DNA from: Dehalococcoidia bacterium
GTDB lineage: Bacteria > Chloroflexota > Dehalococcoidia > Bin125
Direction of reading: 5' to 3'
NCBI GenBank assembly: GCA_022826965.1
Contig: JAJDTU010000002.1
Coordinates: forward strand, 124,001 to 188,000
Length of the DNA: 64,000 nucleotides
Below the pieces are notes generated by a model. The model worked only from the letters and a program-made list of their open reading frames with translations, was not told the origin of the DNA and ran no database searches. Below, in pieces: positions 33,957-41,768 of this stretch. A program made the translations under genes and the position numbers. The number at the start of each line of letters is the position of its first letter. Positions within the stretch are counted from its first letter, which is position 1.

Positions 33957-34965
33957 GTCGATCGACGATGTCGTGGAGCGGCTCGTTGTTGATGAAGCGA
34001 TGTAGATTCTCGGCGAAGCGGTGGGCGGCCTTGCCGAAGTAGTTGGGTTGCAGGCCGCTGTTGTGTGGAGTGATGAAGAGACTCGGAACACTCCACAACG
34101 GGTGTCCGTCGGGCAAGGGCTCGGGCGCTGTCACGTCGGTGTAGGAGGCTCGCAATCGTCCACTGTCGAGAGCAGCGACCTGGGCGTCCCAGTCGACGAC
34201 TTCGCCTCGAGCGATGTTGATCAGGGCGGCTCCGGGTTTCATCTGAGCCAGTTCGTGTTCGCCGATCAGGTGATGCGTGTCCTGGGTCAGGGGGACGGCC
34301 AGCACGACGTAGTCGGACTCGCTCAGCACATCGTCGAGGCGCTCGGGCGGCCAGACGTAGGCGACTGATTCCGGCGCGCCCGGCGGCGGCGTGCCGTCGC
34401 CGGAGGCTCGTCGCCGGATACCGACGACGCGTGCGCCGAAGGCGTCGCAGAAACGCGCGATTTCGGAACCGATCGCGCCATAGCCGATGATTCCGACGGT
34501 GGCGCCCTCCAGCGTCTGGGGATCGGAACGGGCCCAGGTGCCCTGTCGATGCGCCTCGATCAGGCGGATCATGCGCTTGGCGTCCATGAGCATGAAGGCC
34601 AGCACCCACTCGCCGATCACGCGGGCGGCGAGACCGGGCATCTTGGTGATCACGACGTCCTCGCCGATTGGCCGGTCGAGGATCTGATTCACGCCAGCGG
34701 AGGCCAGCGCGATCCATTCCAACGCCGAGGCTTCGCCGGCCAGGTCGCCGCTGAAGAACGTGAACCAGATCCGATCGCGTTGCTGGATTTCCGCGCCTTC
34801 TTCGAGCGCCGCTTTGAGATCGATCTGTGGATGCCCTGGGTCGCGCATATGGCGGGCCAGGTTCTGAGAGACGTTGTGGATCTCGACCCGCGGGTCGACG
34901 GCTCGAATCACATCCAGGGCCGAATCGGGCACCTGCAAGAAGTTCGCGATATGAATGGTGTCCAT
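33943..34965 (-). CDS. D-2-hydroxyacid dehydrogenase
   Basis: The 340-residue NAD(P)-dependent enzyme has the nucleotide-binding loop GIIGYGAIGSEIA (158-170), the active-site Arg in INIARGEVVD, and the catalytic His in FITPHNSG, which together define the D-isomer 2-hydroxyacid dehydrogenase family (reduction of 2-oxoacids). The GxGxxG reads GYGAIG. It overlaps the following hypothetical gene by 14 bp. It is divergent from tsaE. Substrate unknown. Confidence 0.9.
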   Translation of the reverse strand: MDTIHIANFLQVPDSALDVIRAVDPRVEIHNVSQNLARHMRDPGHPQIDLKAALEEGAEIQQRDRIWFTFFSGDLAGEASALEWIALASAGVNQILDRPIGEDVVITKMPGLAARVIGEWVLAFMLMDAKRMIRLIEAHRQGTWARSDPQTLEGATVGIIGYGAIGSEIARFCDAFGARVVGIRRRASGDGTPPPGAPESVAYVWPPERLDDVLSESDYVVLAVPLTQDTHHLIGEHELAQMKPGAALINIARGEVVDWDAQVAALDSGRLRASYTDVTAPEPLPDGHPLWSVPSLFITPHNSGLQPNYFGKAAHRFAENLHRFINNEPLHDIVDRHAGY

Positions 34966-35002
34966 GACTTCAGAATACGTCGTCTACCGATAAGCTGGCC
35001 CC

Positions 35003-35524
35003 ATGCCGAATGCACAGCCAACACTTCGACTGACCTGCGATGACGCGGAATCGACGCGCGAGGTGGGGGCGGCCGTTGGCCGGTTCGCGCCGGCGGGCAC
35101 GGTGGTTCTGCTGCAAGGCGACCTCGGGGCTGGCAAGACGGTCTTTGCGCAGGGGGTTGGTCGAGGGCTGGAAGCGCCGACCGTCGTCAACTCGCCGACC
35201 TTCGTGCTCGTCAACGAGCATCTGGGCGGCCGCCTGCCGCTGCGTCACGCCGACCTGTATCGGCTGGACGATCTCGACCTGATCGCCGAACTTGGTCTCG
35301 ACCAGGCGGCGATCGGCGGCATGTTGCTCGTCGAATGGCCGGAACGGGGCGAAGGCGTCCTGCCCGCCGACCACTTGCATGTGCAGATTGTGCCGCTCGA
35401 GGAGGACGTCGCCGAAGACGCCCTGGACGCTTCTCCACGAGGACTCGTCCTGACGGCGTCCGGCGAGCAGGCTGAGCTGCTGCTCAGCAGACTGACCGAA
35501 CAGTTCGCTCCGGTTCCCGCCTGA
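35003..35524 (+). CDS. tsaE: tRNA t6A synthesis ATPase TsaE
   Basis: The 173-residue P-loop protein (GDLGAGKT, 39-46) also has NSPTFVLVNEH, HADLYRLDD and LVEWPERG, the TsaE signature set. With TsaB and TsaD it makes the threonylcarbamoyl-adenosine at tRNA position 37. Its stop overlaps the tsaB start by 1 bp (TGATG), so the two are coupled. The C-terminal extension after about residue 130 is longer than in E. coli TsaE. Confidence 0.95.
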   Translation: MPNAQPTLRLTCDDAESTREVGAAVGRFAPAGTVVLLQGDLGAGKTVFAQGVGRGLEAPTVVNSPTFVLVNEHLGGRLPLRHADLYRLDDLDLIAELGLDQAAIGGMLLVEWPERGEGVLPADHLHVQIVPLEEDVAEDALDASPRGLVLTASGEQAELLLSRLTEQFAPVPA

Positions 35525-36255
35525 TGGAACTCTCAATCGACACTGTCGGCGAGCAGTCCAGCGTCGCGGTGAGCGAGCGTGGGCGCGTCCTGACCGAGAT
35601 TAGCTGGCACTCGGGACGGCGGCACACGCCGTCGTTGACGCCGATGATCGAACTCGCGTGCCGTCAGACGGGTAACACCGAAGTCGTCAAGCGGGAGCTG
35701 GAAGCGGTGTTCGTGGATGTCGGCCCCGGCGCGTACGGTGGGATTCGCTCGGGCATGGCCGCGGCGGAAGGGTTGGCCGTGGCCCTCGATCTGCAATGCG
35801 TCGGCGTCGGTCGACTGGAGATCGAGGCCTATCAGCATGCCTCGAGCGGTCTGGCTGCAGCGATTCATCGAGCTTCGCGGACGACCTGGGCCTGGCAGAT
35901 CTTCTGGGGCCCGCTCGATCGCTGGCGTGAGCTCGAACCGCCGAAGACCGGCGCAACATACGAACTGCAGCGCGCGCTGGCCGACGCGAAGCGATTTGCC
36001 GGCCGGTCGGGGATCATCTGCGGCGAGCCGGAGCGGCTCGATGACGAAGCATCGGGTTCGCTGCGGGACGAGGGCTGGATGCTCTCGCCGCCTTCGTTGA
36101 ACGCTCGACGCGCTGGGATCCTGGCGGAGCTCGGTTGGAGACGGCTGCAGGACGGTCACGGGGTTCCGCCGGCTGCCCTCGAACCTCTCTACCTGCGCGA
36201 ACCGGCGATCGGCCCCCAGCCATCTGAACAGCCATCTGAACAGCCATCTCAATAG
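35524..36255 (+). CDS. tsaB: tRNA t6A synthesis protein TsaB
   Basis: The 243-residue protein of the ASKHA fold starts LSIDTVGEQSSVAV and has DVGPGAYGGIRSGMAAAEGL, the diagnostic TsaB motif. It is the scaffold partner of TsaD. It overlaps tsaE and precedes ndk by 14 bp. The C terminus ends in a short repeat, PSEQPSEQPSQ, encoded by a 12-bp tandem repeat just before the stop. tsaD is not in the window. Confidence 0.93.
   Translation: MELSIDTVGEQSSVAVSERGRVLTEISWHSGRRHTPSLTPMIELACRQTGNTEVVKRELEAVFVDVGPGAYGGIRSGMAAAEGLAVALDLQCVGVGRLEIEAYQHASSGLAAAIHRASRTTWAWQIFWGPLDRWRELEPPKTGATYELQRALADAKRFAGRSGIICGEPERLDDEASGSLRDEGWMLSPPSLNARRAGILAELGWRRLQDGHGVPPAALEPLYLREPAIGPQPSEQPSEQPSQ
36220..36255 (+). 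repeat. 12-bp tandem repeat at the end of tsaB
   Basis: CCATCTGAACAG occurs twice exactly (36220, 36232), and a third degenerate copy (36244) contains the stop codon. It encodes PSEQ units and could vary in copy number by slippage. Confidence 0.8.
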
Positions 36256-36269
36256 TTCTGGAGCATCGC

Positions 36270-36725
36270 ATGTCGACTGAGCGCACCCTGGTCCTGGTCA
36301 AGCCCGACGGCGTGCAGCGCGGACTGATCGGAGAGGTCCTGGGTCGTCTGGAGCGACGCGGACTGAAACTGATCGGCCTCAAGCTGATGCAGATGGACGA
36401 GGCGCTGGCCAACCAGCATTACGCCGAACACGTGGAGAAGCCGTTCTTCCCCGGCCTGCGCGACTTCATTACCTCGGGTCCGCTCGTCGCGGCGGCGTTT
36501 GAGGGGTCGAACGCGGTGCAGCTCGTGCGTAACACGATGGGCGCGACGAACCCTCTCGATGCGACGCCGGGCAGCATCCGGGCGGACTTCGGCGTGGACC
36601 TCGGCCGCAACGTGATTCACGGTTCGGACTCGCCGGAGTCGGGCGAGCGTGAACTGGCGCTCTTTTTCGCGCCGTCGGAGTTGGTGAGCTGGAGCCGCGA
36701 CGTCGAGGGCTGGATCTACGAGTAA
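36270..36725 (+). CDS. ndk: Nucleoside diphosphate kinase
   Basis: The 151-residue enzyme (typical length 140-150) has TLVLVKPDGVQRGLIGEV and the active-site His117 in NVIHGSDSPESG. It phosphorylates nucleoside diphosphates with ATP through a phosphohistidine. It follows tsaB by 14 bp, and is probably in the same transcript. Confidence 0.97.
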   Translation: MSTERTLVLVKPDGVQRGLIGEVLGRLERRGLKLIGLKLMQMDEALANQHYAEHVEKPFFPGLRDFITSGPLVAAAFEGSNAVQLVRNTMGATNPLDATPGSIRADFGVDLGRNVIHGSDSPESGERELALFFAPSELVSWSRDVEGWIYE

Positions 36726-36736
36726 CTCTCGGACGG

Positions 36737-37153
36737 CTATTCGACGCGCAGCAGCGTGTCGGTGTGCGACCAGAGGCCGTCGAGGTCGTAGTAGTCGCGG
36801 GTTTCGCGGTCGAAGATGTGGACCACGACTGAGCCGTAGTCGCAGAGCAGCCAGCCGCCCTCGGCGGTGCCCTCGCGACGCGGGAAGTTGGCGTCGGGGA
36901 CGTGCCTGAGCGCATCCTCGAGCGCGCCGAACTGGCGCCTGGAGGTTGCGGAGGCGATGACGAAGTAGTCGGCGAGGTCGGTGTGCGGGCCCACGTCGAG
37001 CAGGACGATCGCCTCGGCCTGGCGCTCGTCGAGCTGTTCGACGATTGCGCGGGCGAGCCGCTCGGCATCTTCCCTGGTCGTACGAATTGGCCTCGACGCG
37101 GATAGGCTGAGATCCGTTGCGGAGGTCGTCACGTGGACAATGGTAGCGCCCAT
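36737..37153 (-). CDS. rsfS: Ribosomal silencing factor RsfS
   Basis: The 138-residue protein has AIVLLDVGPHTDLADYFVIA, GGWLLCDYGSVVVHIF and REYYDL-like text (RDYYDLDGLW), the RsfS/Iojap signature. It binds ribosomal protein uL14 and blocks subunit joining in starved cells. I list ATG 37153, but no ribosome binding site is seen; GTG 37132 or a later start would be closer to the usual N terminus. The ATG here shares bases with the divergent mnmA start. Confidence 0.9.
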   Translation of the reverse strand: MGATIVHVTTSATDLSLSASRPIRTTREDAERLARAIVEQLDERQAEAIVLLDVGPHTDLADYFVIASATSRRQFGALEDALRHVPDANFPRREGTAEGGWLLCDYGSVVVHIFDRETRDYYDLDGLWSHTDTLLRVE

Positions 37154-38204
37154 GGCTGAGCGCGTTGTGGTCGGGATGAGCGGCGGAGTGGACTCGTCTG
37201 TCGCTGCCGCGTTGCTGGTCGAGCAGGGCTATGACGTGATCGGGATCACGATGCGTCTGTGGACGGAGGCGCGGCCCGAGGACTACACGGGGCGCAGCCA
37301 GTGCTGTGCGATCGAGGACATTGGCGACGCCCGGCGGGTCGCGCAGCGGCTCGGTGTTCCGCATTACACGCTCAACCTGGAGCGTCCGTTCCGGCGGTTC
37401 GTGGTGGACCAGTTCATCGACGAGTACGCCAACGGGCGGACGCCGAATCCGTGCCTGAACTGCAACACCTTCATCAAGTTCGACGCATTCCTCGAGCGGG
37501 CGCGGGCGCTCGGAGCGGACTGGATCGCGACCGGGCACTACGCCAGAACCGCCAGCGGCGCGGACGGGCGTCCGCAACTGTTGCGCGGAGTCGACGGCGA
37601 GAAGGATCAGTCGTACTTCCTCTACACGCTGACGGCCGAAGCGCTGGCGATGACCCTGTTCCCGGTCGGCGGGTTGCAGAAGGCGGACGTGCGAGCTGTC
37701 GCCGAGCGTCACAACCTCGCGGTCGCCGACAAGCCGGAGAGCGCCGACATCTGTTTCGTTCCCGGCGGCGATTACCGGGCCGTGGTGGGCACGAAGGTCG
37801 CCGATCGGCTGGGGCTGATGCTCGACATCGAGGGCCGAGAGGTCGGGCAGCACCAGGGCGTGCAGCACTTCACGATCGGCCAGCGCAAGGGTCTGCAGAT
37901 CGGGGGCGGCGGCGAGCGGCGGTTCGTCACCGCGATCGATGCTGCGACGAACGTCGTCACGATTGGCGGGGCCGACGACCTGCTGGTCGAGCGGATCGAA
38001 CTGTCGGATGTGCGCTGGCTCGCGGAGCCGACTGACCGTTTGCAGGTGCAACTGCGGTATCGCTCGGCGCCGCTGGCAGCGGGCTTGAGCGGCGACACGT
38101 TGTCGCTCGACGAGCCGGCGCGAGCGGTCGCGCCCGGGCAGGCCGCGGTCTTCTACGACGGCGATCGGGTGCTGGGCGGGGGCACGGTGGAATCGACGGC
38201 GTAG
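37152..38204 (+). CDS. mnmA: tRNA-specific 2-thiouridylase MnmA
   Basis: The 350-residue enzyme has the PP-loop GMSGGVDSSVAAALL (8-22), an NPCLNCN motif with the catalytic Cys, ATGHYAR, and a second Cys in DKPESADICF. It adds sulphur to U34 of tRNA-Lys, -Glu and -Gln. GQRKGLQIGGG is family-typical. ATG 37152 is the family start but overlaps the divergent rsfS start. Confidence 0.96.
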   Translation: MAERVVVGMSGGVDSSVAAALLVEQGYDVIGITMRLWTEARPEDYTGRSQCCAIEDIGDARRVAQRLGVPHYTLNLERPFRRFVVDQFIDEYANGRTPNPCLNCNTFIKFDAFLERARALGADWIATGHYARTASGADGRPQLLRGVDGEKDQSYFLYTLTAEALAMTLFPVGGLQKADVRAVAERHNLAVADKPESADICFVPGGDYRAVVGTKVADRLGLMLDIEGREVGQHQGVQHFTIGQRKGLQIGGGGERRFVTAIDAATNVVTIGGADDLLVERIELSDVRWLAEPTDRLQVQLRYRSAPLAAGLSGDTLSLDEPARAVAPGQAAVFYDGDRVLGGGTVESTA

Positions 38205-38218
38205 GTTACGCTCAGGTC

Positions 38219-38548
38219 ATGCCGCTGAGCACGATCACCGACATCAGGGACATCGTCATCATCGTCGCCGGCCTGCTCAGCGTGATTGCGCTGATCGTGA
38301 TGATCCTGGCCACGATCATCGTGGGTTTCCTCTCGTTCCGCCTGCTCCGCGCCGCGCGCAAGACCTTCCAGGAAGGCGTGCCGCCGCTGCTCGAGAGCGC
38401 ACAGGAGACCGTCAAATCGGTCAAGGGAACCGCCGAGTACCTCGGCGACTCGGCCGCGGAGCCCGTGATCCGCGCCTACGCCACCGCCTCGAGGATCCAG
38501 CGGATGTTCGACGTGCTGAGCGGCAACTTCCGCCAGAGAGACAGCTGA
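38219..38548 (+). CDS. Hypothetical single-span membrane protein
   Basis: The 109-residue protein has a long hydrophobic segment (about 12-42) followed by an amphipathic helical tail (RLLRAARKTFQEGVPPLLES), like DUF948-type or methyl-accepting-style envelope proteins. It starts 14 bp after mnmA and ends 1 bp before the next small gene. Function unknown. Confidence 0.7.
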   Translation: MPLSTITDIRDIVIIVAGLLSVIALIVMILATIIVGFLSFRLLRAARKTFQEGVPPLLESAQETVKSVKGTAEYLGDSAAEPVIRAYATASRIQRMFDVLSGNFRQRDS

Positions 38549-38549
38549 A

Positions 38550-38762
38550 ATGGGCTTCTGGAGAGGCCTGAGGTGGGGCCTGTTTCTCGGGGTGATCGCG
38601 GCGCTGGTCGGTCGGGTGATGAGCGGCGACGACAACAAGGAAAACTGGGAGCAGGCCAAGGTCGCGGGAGATATCGCCGCCGCCAAGGCCGAGGTCGAGC
38701 AGCGGGAAAAGTTCGAGCGAACTCGTCGGGGCAACGGCCCGCAAGAGTCGATCAGCTGTTAG
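38550..38762 (+). CDS. Small YtxH-like membrane protein
   Basis: The 70-residue product has an N-terminal hydrophobic span (GLFLGVIAALVGRVM) and a charged helical tail rich in Lys, Glu and Ala, resembling YtxH/gas-vesicle-type small proteins. The start is 1 bp after the previous stop, so the two are coupled. Its stop overlaps that of the convergent TcmP-like gene by 4 bp. Confidence 0.55.
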   Translation: MGFWRGLRWGLFLGVIAALVGRVMSGDDNKENWEQAKVAGDIAAAKAEVEQREKFERTRRGNGPQESISC

Positions 38763-39619
38763 TCGAGGCGCATACGTCGCTGTAGCCCGCTGGCGGCGTC
38801 GAACACTCCTCTAGCGATGCGAACTGCTAAGTCAGCTGCGCCAGGGTTCGATGCCCCAAACACCAACGTGAAAAGGGAACCATCTTCAGCACTTCCTAAA
38901 GTCCGTTGAGGATCAACGACTTCGGCAAAGATCCCTTTCATTCGTCCGGCGTACGCTTCAACGATCTCTCTATCTCCGCCCTCGCGGATCACTGAATCGC
39001 CACCCGTCGAATAGAGGATTCTCCACGAGTCGTCACCGAAGAATCGATTCAGCGCGGTCTGGTGTTCAAGAGTGGGCCAGCCGTCTCTTTTCAGGTTGCG
39101 CCTGAGTGACATCAAAGGGAAGAGCATCAGCAAGTCAGCCCTCTTGGTTGCTGCAATCGCCTCGATGGTCGTCCAATCAACCTCCATGGCGAACGGATCT
39201 ACGAACACAAATGCTCTGACCATCCGTCCATGGCGACTGCCCAACCACGAACAGAATGCTGGAATCTCTTCATTCGCATCGGCATTCCTGACAGCGGTCC
39301 GGTGACCGTCATGTCGTTCAGCGACTATCTGCTCAAGCCGCTCGCAGTTCTTAAGATCTCTATCAATGAACAACAATCGATCGAACGGCCGATCGATTGT
39401 GTCAAGAGCTTGCAGCGCCGACCCAGGGACAATCTCGCTGCTGTTTCGAAGTCGTACGAACCCTTCCCCAGCGAACGCGTCAACGTATTGAAGGGTGAAG
39501 CGATCATCCTTGCGAGGCCGGTCTCGTAGCGCTCTGGTGAACGCATCCGCGTATCGACGATGGGCATCGAGCTTCTCGACAGTTGCCCCACTGCCGTACC
39601 TGCTGACTTCATTCGCCAC
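38759..39619 (-). CDS. tcmP: Three-Cys-motif partner protein TcmP
   Basis: I choose GTG 39619 because GGAG lies 6 bp upstream and it overlaps the partner gene stop by 11 bp; the protein then has 286 residues. YVDAFAGEG, followed by a FDRLLFIDRD strand, and FVFVDPFAMEVDW match the TcmP family, which looks like a Rossmann methyltransferase-type fold and occurs beside DUF5131 (Gp37/Gp68) proteins. The biochemical role of the pair is not established. GC content is clearly below that of nearby genes, suggesting recent acquisition. Confidence 0.8.
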   Translation of the reverse strand: MANEVSRYGSGATVEKLDAHRRYADAFTRALRDRPRKDDRFTLQYVDAFAGEGFVRLRNSSEIVPGSALQALDTIDRPFDRLLFIDRDLKNCERLEQIVAERHDGHRTAVRNADANEEIPAFCSWLGSRHGRMVRAFVFVDPFAMEVDWTTIEAIAATKRADLLMLFPLMSLRRNLKRDGWPTLEHQTALNRFFGDDSWRILYSTGGDSVIREGGDREIVEAYAGRMKGIFAEVVDPQRTLGSAEDGSLFTLVFGASNPGAADLAVRIARGVFDAASGLQRRMRLD

Positions 39620-40349
39620 GGTCAACTCCGAGGGGAAGCTCCTCGTACAAGTCGCCGTCCAGCTGACGACCCGCTTTTCTTTTGCCGACGCGAAGTCCAT
39701 CGCAATCGTGCGCGCCCCACTGCTTGAAAAAGAAGGGAACGTCAGCTTTGCTGCATTGATCTCGTATTCCCCTGATCCAGTTCGGATCCATCGCACGAGC
39801 ACCGGGGCCGCTCTCGCCGCCTGCGATGACCCAGTGGATATTCTTCAGATTCAGCTCAAGCGACCCCAATAGCGGCTCACAGCTCAGGAACCGGACTCTG
39901 GCGGGTACCGCTCGAAGGTCGTCGACTCGACGTGCGAACCGCTGATTCTCGACCGACACACCCATCCACACGTTTTCAGGCCAGGGCAAGGACGGCGCGA
40001 GCGCTGCAAGCCGCTCCGACCGCTTCGTCAACACCTGGAATCGGTGTTGCTCTGCGGACTCCATCACGTGAAAGACCTCCTGGATGTAGTCGTCCGGCAC
40101 GTCTTCGTGAAACAGGTCGCTCATCGAGTTGACGAAGATGGTCCGCGGCTTCTTCCAACGCAGTGGCTGATCCAGGCGCTCAGGTCTCAGCTGGAGGTCG
40201 AAACCGTTCTCGTAGGGATGCCCCGGCACCCCTCGAAAGCGCTCTGCGAATGTCTTCGCGTAACAGTGGGCGCAGCCTGGGCTGACCTCCTTGCAGCCGG
40301 TCACCGGATTCCAGGTCGCCTCAGTCCACTCAATTGAAGAACGCTGCAT
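39609..40349 (-). CDS. DUF5131 (phage Gp37/Gp68-like) three-Cys protein
   Basis: ATG 40349 has GGAGG 6 bp upstream, giving 246 residues. The N terminus SSIEWTEATWNPVTGC and GCKEVSPGCAHCYA (Cys-x6-Cys-x2-Cys) are the hallmark of the Gp37/Gp68 family, which resembles radical SAM proteins and is often carried by phages and mobile DNA. FVNSMSDLFHEDVP, GVSVENQ and WVIAGGESG are further family motifs. The downstream TcmP gene overlaps it by 11 bp. An iron-sulphur cluster is likely; the substrate is unknown. Confidence 0.88.
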   Translation of the reverse strand: MQRSSIEWTEATWNPVTGCKEVSPGCAHCYAKTFAERFRGVPGHPYENGFDLQLRPERLDQPLRWKKPRTIFVNSMSDLFHEDVPDDYIQEVFHVMESAEQHRFQVLTKRSERLAALAPSLPWPENVWMGVSVENQRFARRVDDLRAVPARVRFLSCEPLLGSLELNLKNIHWVIAGGESGPGARAMDPNWIRGIRDQCSKADVPFFFKQWGAHDCDGLRVGKRKAGRQLDGDLYEELPLGVDRGE

Positions 40350-40360
40350 CAACGACCTCC

Positions 40361-40418
40361 GTGTCCACTTTATCCACAGTCTCCACAATAGAACACATAT
40401 GCTTACTTTGTCCACTTC
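40361..40418. promoter_or_regulatory. DnaA-box-like and GTCCAC/ATCCAC repeats upstream of the DUF5131 gene
   Basis: TTATCCACA (40370-40378) is a perfect match to the DnaA box. Related words TGTCCACTT (40362) and TTTGTCCACTT (40407) and TCTCCACA (40380) repeat the motif in the same orientation. The cluster lies 12-70 bp before the minus-strand ATG 40349, where an operator would be expected. Confidence 0.45.
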
Positions 40419-40498
40419 GTCAGTCGAGTGAGATCGCCATCGCATCATTAGCATGGCGAGCGACTTCGACACGGCGCATGACAGGAGCGGACTCAACC

Positions 40499-41410
40499 AT
40501 GATCCCTGCGGACGAGACCTTCGACGGCACATTTCCCTTCGAGCCGCACTTCAGCGATGCGCCCGGTTTCCGCATGCACTACGTCGACGAGGGCGAGGGC
40601 GAGGGCGAGCCGGTGATCCTGCTACACGGCGAGCCGACCTGGGGCTATCTGTATCGCAACTTCATTCCCGGCCTGTCGGAGACGAATCGGGTGATCGTGC
40701 CCGACCACATGGGCTTCGGCAAGAGCGAGACGCCCCAAGATCGCGAGTACACGCTGCGCACGCATGTCGGCAATCTGGCCGCGTTGATTGAGGAGCTCGA
40801 TCTGCACGACATCACGTTCGTGATGCAGGACTGGGGCGGTCCGATGGGCTCGCAGTACGCCGTGCGCCATCTCGATCGGGTGAAGCGGATGTGCGTGCTG
40901 AACACGCTCATTCCGGGCTCACGGCGGGAACCGCCGAACGCGCCGGTGACGCCGTGGTTCCAGTGGATCGGCAAGCATCATGAGGCGGGCACGCTGCAGG
41001 AGACGCTGGGGCATCTTGGGAGCAACGTGTTGAGCGTGATGAAGATCATCGGGTTCGAGAACTCAGAGGCCGTGGACGACGCCTGGATCCGTGCCTATTC
41101 GGCGCCGTTTCCGGACAAGGAGTCATGCATCGGCGCGATCGAGTTCCCGCTCGATGCGTACCTCGGCCGGATCAGAGACTTCGTTTTCGAGGAGATCGCC
41201 AACGTGCCGGAGCTGGCGTCGATGCCGGCGATGATGGTCGAGGGGATGCAGGACCACGCGATTGATCCTGAGCGCGCGATCGGCGGGTTCCGGGCGCTGT
41301 ACCCGGATGCGCCAGTCACCGTGCTGCCCGATGCGGGGCACTTCTGCCAGGAAGATGCGCCCGAGATCATCGTGCCGCTGATCCGGCAGTTCCTGAGATT
41401 GACGACGTAG
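40499..41410 (+). CDS. Haloalkane dehalogenase-like alpha/beta hydrolase (DhlA type)
   Basis: The 303-residue protein (DhlA has 310) has LLHGEPTWGYLYRN with Glu45, nucleophile Asp111 in QDWGGPMG, AYSAPFPDKES in the cap, Asp252 in VEGMQDHAID and His281 in PDAGHFCQED. Nucleophile Asp followed by Trp, HGE-Trp, and the placement of the acid Asp after the last strand are as in haloalkane dehalogenase subfamily I. The halide-binding Trp in the cap cannot be assigned by eye. ATG 40499 has AGGAG 12 bp away, which is a weak fit; ATG 40478 is an alternative. A fluoroacetate or other substrate is possible. Confidence 0.82.
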   Translation: MIPADETFDGTFPFEPHFSDAPGFRMHYVDEGEGEGEPVILLHGEPTWGYLYRNFIPGLSETNRVIVPDHMGFGKSETPQDREYTLRTHVGNLAALIEELDLHDITFVMQDWGGPMGSQYAVRHLDRVKRMCVLNTLIPGSRREPPNAPVTPWFQWIGKHHEAGTLQETLGHLGSNVLSVMKIIGFENSEAVDDAWIRAYSAPFPDKESCIGAIEFPLDAYLGRIRDFVFEEIANVPELASMPAMMVEGMQDHAIDPERAIGGFRALYPDAPVTVLPDAGHFCQEDAPEIIVPLIRQFLRLTT

Positions 41411-41424
41411 TCGGGGCTCGTTGC

Positions 41425-41514
41425 TGGCGGAGAGGGTGGGATTCGAACCCACGAGGGCCTTGCAGCCCTACACGCTTTCCAGGCGTGCCTGATCGTCCAC
41501 TCCAGCACCTCTCC
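41425..41514 (-). tRNA. tRNA-Ser (anticodon GGA)
   Basis: The minus strand folds as a class II tRNA: acceptor GGAGAGG/CCTCTCC, anticodon stem CACGC/GCGTG with loop CTGGAAA (anticodon GGA), a long variable arm and T arm GTGGGTTCGAATCCCAC. CCA is encoded. It reads UCC and UCU codons. Confidence 0.95.
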
Positions 41515-41534
41515 GGGGAGTCGGCCGAGTTCGG

Positions 41535-41630
<96 letters not shown>

Positions 41631-41768
41631 AATTTGAGTATACGCAGCGGCCCTATCAGTTCCGCATCGTGATCGACAGGCGACTGACAGGTGCCTGACA
41701 ATACGCTGTATCTCGTGCGGCGCATTTGACCGGTCGTTCGTGCCGCTATTCGTTCGTCGGGAGACCCC

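Noticed and set aside
36249-38051. A 600-codon minus-strand frame across ndk, rsfS and mnmA
   Set aside because: Antisense to well-recognised housekeeping genes.
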